DNA of 64,000 bases from Paenibacillus shirakamiensis (GTDB lineage Bacteria; Bacillota; Bacilli; Paenibacillales; Paenibacillaceae): positions 62,001-126,000 of the forward strand of contig NZ_JAGGLD010000006.1 in assembly GCF_017874255.1 (NCBI RefSeq). Direction: 5' to 3'. Shown here piece by piece: positions 45,633 to 53,700 of this stretch. The position numbers and the translations under genes are program-made. Each line of letters starts with the position of its first letter. The first letter of the stretch is position 1. The notes beneath the pieces are model-generated. The model searched no databases. It had not been told where the DNA came from and saw only the letters and a list, made by a program, of their open reading frames with translations.

Positions 45633-46982
45633 TTGCCTATCGGGCGATCAAGAGTAAGGAAACCTCTCCCACGGGAAGAGGCGATAGACAGGTACAAGAA
45701 CGGGTATCAGGCAGGATATGAACAAGGGAAAATTATGGGGCTTGCCGATTACACCCAGCCTTTTGAGGGCACAAGCATTATCATTCCTACCTACAATGGG
45801 GAACAGCTTTTACTTGAATGTCTAGATAGTATTCAGGCGTATACGTCTCTTCCCTATGAGATCATCGTCGTAGATAATGCTTCAACAGATGGGACAGTGA
45901 GTGCTCTTCAAAAGCGTGGGGGCGGCATTCGGATTGGAAGGCATGCAGAGAATCTGGGGTTCGCTCGAGCTGTGAACACCGGACTTATGATGGCAAAAGG
46001 AAGTCAGGTCCTGCTTCTGAACAATGATACGCTGGTTACCGAACATTGGCTGGATCACATGTTGATTTGCCTGTATAGTGAACCGGACATAGGTGCGGTC
46101 GGCCCGGTCACTAACTATATTGGGGGAGAGCAACAAATCCCGGTCCCTTATCAAGTAATAGATGAGATGTGGGACTTCGCAAAGCTGTACAACAGCCAAA
46201 GTGACCCTGCTCGCTGGGTCAAGACGAATCGACTGGCCGGTTTCTGTCTCCTTCTAAAACGGAGCATTTGGGAGCACACGGGATACTTGGATGAAGGCTA
46301 CCGCATTGGCAATTATGAAGATGATGACTACATGCTTAGGCTGAGATTTCAAGGACTGAAGCTAATTATCGCAAAGGATGTATTCATTCATCATGTAGGT
46401 AGTGCCACCATGAGAACACTCGGTAGCGAAGGATATGAGCAAGTAAATGGGCGCAATGAGCATTTTTTTCAGCAAAAATGGGGGAATGTGCATGCGACTT
46501 TATCGGAAATGCAAGAAGGCGGGGCGCTACAGCATCGAACGCTGCGAGCATTCAATCCCACGCATCTAGTCGTCAAGGATATGAAAGATCGGTACTATTG
46601 GTTGGAGCGTGGAACAAAGTATCCTTTACAGGATCCTCTAAGTGCAGCGCTGCATTTCAAAGATGTCCCTCTCTTATCTATGGTAGATCTGCGGGGGTTG
46701 TCCATAGGAGATTCTCTACAGGTGGAGGATGTCCTCTCTCGGCAATGGTTATTGTATCAAGGAGATCTGGATGCACCGACAGAGGGTGCCTTATACCGAA
46801 ATGATGCTGGACAATATGTTCAAATCTCGGGGGGAGCCTGTCGGCCATTTTTGACTACTTATGCGTTGAATTCTTGGCATTTGGAACCGTTCATTCGGCT
46901 GGATCAGCCAGCGTTCCTTAAGGAGCTTCCACCTGGGCTTGTAATCCTTGCAGCTCCTGTACTTGGTGCAGCAGATCTGTAG
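45633..46982 (+). CDS. GT2-family glycosyltransferase with GY motif and C-terminal repeat domain
   Basis: About 449 residues. A short basic start is followed by YKNGYQAGYEQGKIMG (residues ~21-36). A GT-A domain (TSIIIPTYNGEQLL, VDNASTDGT, LLNNDTLV, NYEDDDYMLRLRFQG) parallels the gene at 41973. Residues ~310-445 hold two related ~65-residue segments (YYWLERGTKYPL..., then GQYVQISGGACRPF...LPPG), resembling the KRPI/LPxG-type repeats on surface proteins. TTG at 45633 after GAGGTGA is preferred over GTG 45624. Confidence 0.82.
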   Translation: MPIGRSRVRKPLPREEAIDRYKNGYQAGYEQGKIMGLADYTQPFEGTSIIIPTYNGEQLLLECLDSIQAYTSLPYEIIVVDNASTDGTVSALQKRGGGIRIGRHAENLGFARAVNTGLMMAKGSQVLLLNNDTLVTEHWLDHMLICLYSEPDIGAVGPVTNYIGGEQQIPVPYQVIDEMWDFAKLYNSQSDPARWVKTNRLAGFCLLLKRSIWEHTGYLDEGYRIGNYEDDDYMLRLRFQGLKLIIAKDVFIHHVGSATMRTLGSEGYEQVNGRNEHFFQQKWGNVHATLSEMQEGGALQHRTLRAFNPTHLVVKDMKDRYYWLERGTKYPLQDPLSAALHFKDVPLLSMVDLRGLSIGDSLQVEDVLSRQWLLYQGDLDAPTEGALYRNDAGQYVQISGGACRPFLTTYALNSWHLEPFIRLDQPAFLKELPPGLVILAAPVLGAADL

Positions 46983-47098
46983 AGCACAGGATTTTAGAAG
47001 GGCTGCTGGAACCGAGTTCTCCGCTCTAGCATATGTTAATTCTAGGCAGACCAGGCCGGGCAGGCCCCCCCAGCCCATGAGGTAAGGAGGAATTAGGC

Positions 47099-47386
47099 AT
47101 GGAGCAACAGCTTACCAACTTAATTGAACACATGGCTCATTCCCATCAGCAGATGGCCCGGGTCATGGATGCAGAACGTGAAGTTACAGTACGTATGGCA
47201 CAAATCGTTCATGATCTTCCAGATACCGAACCGGAATTCGATGGCATCGACGGACTGATGGAGAATGCGGGCAAGGTCAATAAAAGTGTGATCTCTTATT
47301 TGAACGCAATGGCTGATCTTCAAGAGGCTTTGGCCGAGAATTTAGGTCTGATCCTAAAAGAAATGAGAGTTCCCGATGAGGAATAG
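47099..47386 (+). CDS. small helical protein, first of three related
   Basis: 95 residues, predicted almost entirely helical with an acidic C-terminus. GTAAGGAGG precedes the ATG. It shares a pattern with the next two genes: an early helix with HQQMARVMD, and a later helix with ADLQEALAENLGLIL. No recognised domain. Context suggests a structural or scaffold role in the glycan island. Confidence 0.7.
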   Translation: MEQQLTNLIEHMAHSHQQMARVMDAEREVTVRMAQIVHDLPDTEPEFDGIDGLMENAGKVNKSVISYLNAMADLQEALAENLGLILKEMRVPDEE

Positions 47387-47409
47387 CTGGTGGAATTGGA
47401 GAGGATGTC

Positions 47410-47751
47410 ATGAGTAGGGAACAAGCTTTTGTCAAAATGCTGGAAGCTTCTGCGAAAATTCAGTGGAGTGTATCACTCATGCTGGAGGCCAAAGCGGTCG
47501 AAGCTGAAAAAGTTCGCAACTGGACCTTGAATCATCTCCATGGACACAGTTTTGATGAACAGGAGAAGCAGCTCTCGGAGCCTCTAGGTGTTCATGAACA
47601 GATTATTGAGGTCATCGAAGGAATCACCAAGTTGCAGACAGGGTTAAGCAGCAATCTAAAAGCCGTATTGGTCACCGAGTCAGATGAGGATGGCGGCGGG
47701 GCTGGCATGTTCGGGGATGGTGGATTTGATCTAGGGGATATAGGTAAATGA
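47410..47751 (+). CDS. small helical protein, second of three related
   Basis: 113 residues. Helices around AKIQWSVSLMLEAKA and ITKLQTGLSSNLKAVL match the pattern of the neighbouring two genes, and a Gly/Asp-rich tail follows (DEDGGGAGMFGDGGFDLGD). Its stop overlaps the next start by four bases (ATGA), so the trio is cotranslated. Function unknown. Confidence 0.68.
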   Translation: MSREQAFVKMLEASAKIQWSVSLMLEAKAVEAEKVRNWTLNHLHGHSFDEQEKQLSEPLGVHEQIIEVIEGITKLQTGLSSNLKAVLVTESDEDGGGAGMFGDGGFDLGDIGK

Positions 47752-48053
47752 ACCGGGTCTGCCTATCCGAACAAGAAGTGAAGCTGGAACTCATTCTCTC
47801 TATCGCCAAAAGTCAGACGGCGCTTGCCCGAATTTTGGATAGCTTGGCAGATGTTACAGATCATGCAGACATCTCGGCCAAACAGATGGAAGAGCATATT
47901 CGTCTGTTGACCGATTATCAGTGTGCGATGGCAGAGTCCTTAACGGGCATTCGTCTTCATCGTAAATATTATGGAACTCCTACATTACCGTGGATCAACG
48001 AAGCTCTATATCAGGCAGCATATGCAGCGCGGGGAGTACAGGGGGAAGAATAA
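47748..48053 (+). CDS. small helical protein, third of three related
   Basis: 101 residues with SIAKSQTALARILDSLAD and LTDYQCAMAESLTGIRLH helices in the positions of the other two, then a short C-terminal segment rich in Tyr/Ala (YQAAYAARG). It ends two bases before the ATG of the basic GY protein, tying it to that gene. Function unknown. Confidence 0.68.
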   Translation: MNRVCLSEQEVKLELILSIAKSQTALARILDSLADVTDHADISAKQMEEHIRLLTDYQCAMAESLTGIRLHRKYYGTPTLPWINEALYQAAYAARGVQGEE

Positions 48054-48055
48054 GT

Positions 48056-48418
48056 ATGTTGAAGAAGAGAAAGCGTGTGGGCCTAAAGAAAGGGACTGGC
48101 AGACCGAAGGTCGCGAAGAAGAGTAAAATCCGCTCTGGGACACTTCGGAACGGGAAGCGGACCACGAAAAAACGGGCCGTCTCGAAAAGATTGAAATCTC
48201 GCCACACAGCTCGAAAAGTGAAAAAAACAGTAGCCAAGCGAAGACTTCGCCGCAACGTAAGCATACCTCCCGAGTCTTTTATTGCCCCGCCCGAAGTAGA
48301 CGATGCGGGTGCCGTCTATCAACAGGGTTATAGTGAAACCTACCAAGAAGGTTTTAATGCTGGATTTGCGCAGGGATTCGAGGATGGGCATAAATTAGCG
48401 TACACTGAACCTTCGTAA
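48056..48418 (+). CDS. small, very basic protein with GY motif, no enzyme domain
   Basis: 120 residues in two parts. The first 66 carry 32 Lys/Arg (KKRKRVGLKKGTGRPK, then KSRHTARKVKKTVAKRR) with almost no acidic residues. Residues 88-111 form YQQGYSETYQEGFNAGFAQGF. ATG after GGGGGAAG. It consists of only the two modules that other island proteins carry as extensions, which suggests a scaffold or matrix protein. Antisense frames here are shadows of the basic codons. A terminator follows. Confidence 0.75.
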   Translation: MLKKRKRVGLKKGTGRPKVAKKSKIRSGTLRNGKRTTKKRAVSKRLKSRHTARKVKKTVAKRRLRRNVSIPPESFIAPPEVDDAGAVYQQGYSETYQEGFNAGFAQGFEDGHKLAYTEPS

Positions 48419-48473
48419 GCTTAAGCTCTTAAGGACTACAGCATTAAGGGATATAGGGTAAAGCCCGCCACAG

Positions 48474-48516
48474 ACCAACTTTTGTTGCATGGAAATGCAG
48501 GAAGGTTGGTTTTTTG
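48474..48516 (+). terminator. intrinsic terminator of the first island operon
   Basis: ACCAAC and GGTTGGT enclose a nested GCAT/ATGC stem around GGAA and exit into six T residues. The remaining gap to 48675 shows no gene and may hold a promoter for the CgeB pair. Confidence 0.82.
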
Positions 48517-48675
48517 TCATTCTCTAGGGGGGACGGTGTTCTCTTAATCTAAACCTAGATACATAGAACGATGGCGACTGTTCAGAAGGCGTCAGCCATC
48601 AATTCATAAAGGAAGTAGTGTACTTCCAAACGTAGGGGGCATTCGCCAATTTTAGGTGTCTACGGGTAACCGTCC

Positions 48676-49830
48676 ATGATGCACGTGTACCCGGTGCATA
48701 TATGTATAGGGATAGTTAAACCAAGACAGATAGGAATGGATGCCGTGAGAAACCTGCTTGACGAAGGGCGGTTAGACGGCTATGCCCCGGGATTCCGGGA
48801 GGGTTACCGATTCGGAGGATGTCAGGCCGTGCTTGACGATATTCCGGTGGAACCTTTAGGGAGACATCACTGGCGTGTTCTCTATATCCCACAAGGATTT
48901 GATGCTATCGATCGGAGTATCATGGATGCCCTTGAACAAATTGCGGCAGAATGCAAAGTGGCTTCAGCTGCAGAAATGGTGGCAGAGGCTGCAACATATC
49001 AGCCCGATTTGGTCCTTGTGATGAACGCCTTACATGTCTTCCCTGCCGATCATGCTGAACATATCCAACTTGTTCGTCAAATGGGTATCCGAACCGCAGT
49101 ATGGTTTGTAGATGATCCCTATTTTACAGACGATACCGCCCTACTATGCAGACACTATGACGATGTATTTACTCACGAAATTTCAGCCGTATCCTTTTAT
49201 AAGGAGATGGGGTGCCCTCGTGTGCATTACCTCCCCCTTGCCGCTAGCTCCACCTTGTATAGTCCACAGAAAACAGCGCCTAAGTATCATTTTGATGTAG
49301 CTTTTATCGGGAATGCTTTTTGGAATCGCGTGGCCTTATTCGATGAGATGGCTACATTTCTAAAGCATAAAAAAGTGTTAATAGCTGGAGGCTTCTGGGA
49401 ACGGCTGACGCAAAAAGAGAATTTGAATCCTTTTGTCCGTAGCGGCTGGATTCCACCAGAAGAGACGGCTAGATATTATAACGGGTCTAGAATCGTCATC
49501 AATATTCATCGCCCGACGACCGTAGGCATGGATAATCATAACAGTCGAGATTTGCCAGGGCATTCAATTAACCCTCGAACGTATGAGATCAATGCTTGCG
49601 GAACACTGCAGATGACCGATATTCGGGAAGGGCTCAAGACGTACTATCGTCCAGGATATGATATTGAGACATTCAACGATGCCCAAGATCTTATGTCTAA
49701 GATCGAATATTATCTAGCGCATGAAGAGGAACGTCTTCAAGTCGCGTGGCGATCACTATGTACAACGCGTAAGTATCACACGTATCCTGACCGAATTCGG
49801 CGGCTTCTTGATACGTCATCTTCTTATTAG
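48676..49830 (+). CDS. CgeB-family spore glycosyltransferase-like protein with GY motif
   Basis: Up to 384 residues. A GY segment (GYAPGFREGYRFGG, residues ~35-48) precedes a CgeB-like domain: WRVLYIPQGFDAID, RTAVWFVDDPYFTDD, HYLPLAAS, FIGNAFWNR and NPRTYEINACGTLQ. CgeB acts in maturation of the outermost spore layer in B. subtilis. The start is unclear: ATG 48676 has a weak site; ATG 48736 or GTG 48745 after AGGA are alternatives. Paralogue of the next gene. Confidence 0.82.
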   Translation: MMHVYPVHICIGIVKPRQIGMDAVRNLLDEGRLDGYAPGFREGYRFGGCQAVLDDIPVEPLGRHHWRVLYIPQGFDAIDRSIMDALEQIAAECKVASAAEMVAEAATYQPDLVLVMNALHVFPADHAEHIQLVRQMGIRTAVWFVDDPYFTDDTALLCRHYDDVFTHEISAVSFYKEMGCPRVHYLPLAASSTLYSPQKTAPKYHFDVAFIGNAFWNRVALFDEMATFLKHKKVLIAGGFWERLTQKENLNPFVRSGWIPPEETARYYNGSRIVINIHRPTTVGMDNHNSRDLPGHSINPRTYEINACGTLQMTDIREGLKTYYRPGYDIETFNDAQDLMSKIEYYLAHEEERLQVAWRSLCTTRKYHTYPDRIRRLLDTSSSY

Positions 49831-49875
49831 ATCCATATATACGTTTTGGACACAAAGCCAGACAGGAGTGAAGAT

Positions 49876-51012
49876 ATGTTAAGAAGAAGGGCACATACTT
49901 CGGCACTACACGCACCCATTGAAATAGGGTTAGATCCTCTTAACAAAGGTCGTGCTGCTGGACGACAAGATGGATACGATGAAGGTTATTTACGAGGCCG
50001 TGCAGACGTTATCGTAAATCGTCATCGCCCCTCTTTTCCGATTCGTAATCTCAAAGTGCTGTATGTAGCATCCGGCAAAGGATTTCCTTATTCCCCTATT
50101 GATGAAGCCGTACTGACTACACTTCGTACGTTAACTACCGAGGTTATTGTCAGTGATGTGAGACAGCCGATCGGGCAACTTGCCGCAGAACACCGTCCTG
50201 ATTTGGTCCTTGTGTTAGATGGGATGGAGCTAGCTGTAAGCGAGATGGAGGCCGTCAGAGCACAAGGCATTCGCAGTGCCGTATGGCTTACCGATGACCC
50301 TTACTATACAGATATCACTATGAACATCGCAGGCTACTATGACCATGTATTTACCTTAGAACTGAATAGTGTGGCCTTTTATCAACAGATGGGATGTGCG
50401 AACGTTCATTATCTTCCCTTTGGCGCTTTTACGGATCATTACCAGCCTGTACGGACCCTGTCCAAAATTCGGCGAGAGATCAGTTTTATAGGCTCAGCTT
50501 ACTGGAATCGAGTTCATTTCTTCAGCCCTGTTATTAAGGAATTGATGAATGATGGATTAAGTATTAATGGCATTTGGTGGGACCGCCTGCCTGAATTCTC
50601 CGAATACTCTGATCGTATAGAACTGGGCAAGTGGATGGGTCCAGAGGAGACCGCAGAAACCTACAGTGGAAGCAAAATCGTCATAAATCTTCACCGAGCT
50701 CATGATGATGATACGGTCAACAATAATACCGTACGCTTATCGGCGGCGTCACCTAACCCTCGAACATTTGAAATTTCGGCATGCGCCACACTTCAACTGG
50801 TTGATCGTCGCTCTGATCTGGCAAGATTTTATATTCCTGGAGTAGAGATTGAGACATTTGATTCTCCGCAGGAGATGATGGACAAAGTGCGATTCTATCT
50901 TACCCATGAGAAAGAAAGACAGAAGATTGCATTACGAGCTCTGGAGCGGACTTATCGCGAGCACACCTATGCGAACCGCGTGAATCAATTGCTCGCTACC
51001 ATATTTGGATGA
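49876..51012 (+). CDS. CgeB-family spore glycosyltransferase-like protein with GY motif
   Basis: 378 residues. A short basic start (MLRRRAHTSA) and GRAAGRQDGYDEGYLRG are followed by a CgeB-like domain (LKVLYVASGKGFPYSPIDE, SAVWLTDDPYYTD, HYLPFGAF, SFIGSAYWNRVHFF, NPRTFEISACATLQLVDRR). ATG at 49876 after AGGAGTGA is chosen over the TTG at 49846. Tandem paralogue of the preceding gene. Likely part of outer spore-layer glycosylation. Confidence 0.87.
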   Translation: MLRRRAHTSALHAPIEIGLDPLNKGRAAGRQDGYDEGYLRGRADVIVNRHRPSFPIRNLKVLYVASGKGFPYSPIDEAVLTTLRTLTTEVIVSDVRQPIGQLAAEHRPDLVLVLDGMELAVSEMEAVRAQGIRSAVWLTDDPYYTDITMNIAGYYDHVFTLELNSVAFYQQMGCANVHYLPFGAFTDHYQPVRTLSKIRREISFIGSAYWNRVHFFSPVIKELMNDGLSINGIWWDRLPEFSEYSDRIELGKWMGPEETAETYSGSKIVINLHRAHDDDTVNNNTVRLSAASPNPRTFEISACATLQLVDRRSDLARFYIPGVEIETFDSPQEMMDKVRFYLTHEKERQKIALRALERTYREHTYANRVNQLLATIFG

Positions 51013-51074
51013 TGACTGCGGCGAAGAGAAGGAGGTGAACCGTTCCTCTTCAATCTATGAAGAGAACCTGATCT

Positions 51075-52577
51075 ATGGCCCACAAAGCAAAGATGATGTT
51101 ATTTTCCCATGTAAGTAATACCCGGAGTATTACGGGAGCGGAGAAGCTGCTTCTCTTTTTCTGCCGTAAGCTCTCTTCCTACTTCGATGTCATGCTTGTT
51201 GCCCCTCAGGAAGGACAGATTACTTTACTAGCCCAGCAAGCAGGCATTCGAACATGTATTCATGCTTATCCACTATTCCACGAAATATATACACCCCATG
51301 CTCATCTGTTCAAAGATGCAGAGAAGCACAAGATGAGTCTAGCTTGTCAGACCTTAGCTGAGCTTATCCGTATAGAAGCTCCAGATGTGGTTCTTACCAA
51401 TACTTGTGTGAATGTACTCCCTGCCATGGCGGCTTCCTCCCTCGGGATTCCGGTGCTATGGAGTATTACTGAGTCTATGGTCGTAAATGAATATACGCCA
51501 CTATCTGTGGCTTTAATTGATCGTTATAGTGACTGGATCACAGGCATATCCGTATCGGCTTTATCTGCTTTCGCAAACCTACCCGTCCCTGAGAAGATCA
51601 GTCTCATCTATCCTTCTTGGGACACAGAAGAAATTCATCCAGAGTATTGGGAGCTTCTTAGAGAGCAAAAACGCAGCGAATTCAAATTATTACCCGATCA
51701 GCGTTGTATCGGATATATCTCTGCCTTTCTAACTCGTGACAAAGGACTTCGCGATTTCGTGGATATGGCCTTGGCTCTTCTACCTAGTGATCCATCGCTC
51801 CGATTTCTCATTATTGGCCGAATTGTCGATCGAGATTTCTATACGGAATGTCTGAGTCGAATTAATGCCTCCGGACACGCAGCCAAATTTCAATTTGTTG
51901 TATTTGAACCAAGTGTGGAAGCCGTGTACTGCGCTATGGATCTAATTGTTGTACCCAGTCTCGTCCCGGAAGGATTTGGACTTACAGCCATGGAAGCGAT
52001 GGCTCATGGTAAGCCTGTGGCGGCTTACGGATCGGGTGGACTTCGTGAGATTCTTGAAGCGGTCGGTTCCACAGAGATGTTAGCTGAGCCCAGAGACTAT
52101 AAGGATTTAACTGCAAAAATTAAGGCCCAGCTTACAGATCCACAGTCCTTGGCTGATATTGGTAGACGAAATAGAATTCGTGTGCATGAAATTTTTGGAA
52201 CAACCGCTTATGAACAGCGCTTGAAGCGCACTGTAGAGAGCTGGGTCGCATATAGGCCCGATCTGCTTCAGCTTGCCGAAGACGAGGGTAGAATCGTCGC
52301 AGTAAGTCATCGCCCCCATATATTATCCATTTCAACCCCAACAGCTCCTTTGGAGCAGTCTTCCCCAATCCTCCCGCTGCACCATCCACGTACTCGTCGT
52401 CGCAAACGGAATGCTTCAAGAACATCAATTAGGTCAAGGAATTTGAGGCCTAGGAAGCGCAAAATCCCAACAACTCGAAGAAGAAAAATTAAACTTTATC
52501 CACGCTCTTCTTCTGCATCACGCCGTGCATCCAAGCATAGAGGGGCAAGGCGTAAGGCACGCACAATGAAATCATGA
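51075..52577 (+). CDS. GT4-family glycosyltransferase with basic C-terminal tail
   Basis: 500 residues. The GT-B enzyme (residues ~1-385) has CIGYISAFLTRDKGLRDFVD and VPSLVPEGFGLTAMEAMAHGKPVAAYGSGGLREIL. The last 61 residues contain 28 Lys/Arg with many Ser/Thr (TRRRKRNASRTSIRSRN, SSSASRRASKHRGARRK), so the basic module is C-terminal here. An in-frame TGA at 51069 fixes the start at ATG 51075 although its ribosome site is weak. Substrate unknown. Confidence 0.83.
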   Translation: MAHKAKMMLFSHVSNTRSITGAEKLLLFFCRKLSSYFDVMLVAPQEGQITLLAQQAGIRTCIHAYPLFHEIYTPHAHLFKDAEKHKMSLACQTLAELIRIEAPDVVLTNTCVNVLPAMAASSLGIPVLWSITESMVVNEYTPLSVALIDRYSDWITGISVSALSAFANLPVPEKISLIYPSWDTEEIHPEYWELLREQKRSEFKLLPDQRCIGYISAFLTRDKGLRDFVDMALALLPSDPSLRFLIIGRIVDRDFYTECLSRINASGHAAKFQFVVFEPSVEAVYCAMDLIVVPSLVPEGFGLTAMEAMAHGKPVAAYGSGGLREILEAVGSTEMLAEPRDYKDLTAKIKAQLTDPQSLADIGRRNRIRVHEIFGTTAYEQRLKRTVESWVAYRPDLLQLAEDEGRIVAVSHRPHILSISTPTAPLEQSSPILPLHHPRTRRRKRNASRTSIRSRNLRPRKRKIPTTRRRKIKLYPRSSSASRRASKHRGARRKARTMKS

Positions 52578-52605
52578 CCATTGCATTCGAAAGGAGAGTC
52601 TATCG

Positions 52606-53700
52606 ATGAGAATCATGACCATTTTGGGTACTCGACCTGAGATCATTCGCCTTAGTCTAATTATTCCCTTACTCGACAACTATGCCGAGAAGCACATTTT
52701 GGTCCATACGGGACAAAATTTCACGCAGAGTCTTAGCGGGATCTTTTTCTCAGAGCTTGGACTTCGTGCACCAGACCATATTCTCCAAGATCAACAAGCC
52801 ACTTTAGGGGGGCAGCTCTCTACGATGTTCCTTCAAGTAGAGGCTTTGCTTGAGCAAGAGCAACCCGACAAAGTGCTGCTACTTGGGGATACCAATAGTG
52901 CTCTATGTGCCTTACTTGCTGAACGCTTAGGTTTTCCTGTGGTGCATATGGAAGCGGGGAACCGCTGTTACGATCTGAATGTACCGGAAGAGAAAAATCG
53001 CAAAGTGATTGATGCCATATCCTCCATTAATATGCCTTATACCGAGCAAAGCAAGAAGCACCTGATTCAAGAGGGATTTCCTAGCCAGCGCATTGTCCTC
53101 ACGGGCAACCCTATTTATGAAGTGATGACCTATTATGAGCCACAGATTGAAGCCAGCACTATCCGCAATAAGCTAAATCTTCAGCCCAAGGAATATTTCC
53201 TGGTTACAGTGCATCGCGCGGAGAATGTGGACCAACCTGAGCACCTTAGTCAGATTCTGCAAGGACTGAATCAAGTGGCCGAAGCCCATGGCAAACGATT
53301 GATATGCAGTCTGCATCCTCGGACAGCATCCAAAATGACGGAAGCCGATCATCAGCGTATGCATCCACTCGTTGAGTTCCATCAACCATTTGGATTCTTC
53401 GATTTCGTGAAGCTTGAACGTGACGCTCTGTGTGCCTTAACAGACAGTGGGACGGTTCAAGAGGAGTGCTGCATTATGCATGTGCCGACCGTCACACTAC
53501 GCCGGACTACAGAACGGCCAGAGACCGTGGATTGTGGCAGCAATATTATATCGGGTCTGCATGCAGATCATATCGCTTCCTCTGTCAAACTGATGATGGA
53601 TATGGATCGGAACTGGAACTGCCCGGATGGATACTTGGCAGAGCATGTATCGGAAAAAGTAGTTAAATTTGTGCTTGGAGGGAAAAGGAATGTTCAATAA
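52606..53700 (+). CDS. UDP-N-acetylglucosamine 2-epimerase (WecB/FnlC-like)
   Basis: 364-residue non-hydrolysing 2-epimerase: ILGTRPEIIRLSLII, HTGQNFTQSL, LLGDTNSALC, HMEAGNRCYD, VTVHRAENVD and a C-terminal TDSGTVQEECCIMHVPTVTLR. Its neighbours suggest that it acts as FnlC/WbjD, epimerising a 6-deoxy-talose/rhamnose amino sugar rather than making UDP-ManNAc, but the reaction cannot be decided from sequence alone. AAAGGAGAG precedes the ATG. Its end overlaps the next gene by 11 bp. Confidence 0.87.
   Translation: MRIMTILGTRPEIIRLSLIIPLLDNYAEKHILVHTGQNFTQSLSGIFFSELGLRAPDHILQDQQATLGGQLSTMFLQVEALLEQEQPDKVLLLGDTNSALCALLAERLGFPVVHMEAGNRCYDLNVPEEKNRKVIDAISSINMPYTEQSKKHLIQEGFPSQRIVLTGNPIYEVMTYYEPQIEASTIRNKLNLQPKEYFLVTVHRAENVDQPEHLSQILQGLNQVAEAHGKRLICSLHPRTASKMTEADHQRMHPLVEFHQPFGFFDFVKLERDALCALTDSGTVQEECCIMHVPTVTLRRTTERPETVDCGSNIISGLHADHIASSVKLMMDMDRNWNCPDGYLAEHVSEKVVKFVLGGKRNVQ

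Noticed and set aside
47990..48391. Alternative and antisense frames over the 48056 gene
   Set aside because: They mirror the repetitive Lys/Arg codons; the 48056 frame has a good ribosome site and shared motifs.
51031..51071. Strong GGAGGTGA followed by a tiny MKRT frame before the 51075 gene
   Set aside because: The ATG is too far from the site and the frame is four codons; a leader-peptide role is not supported.
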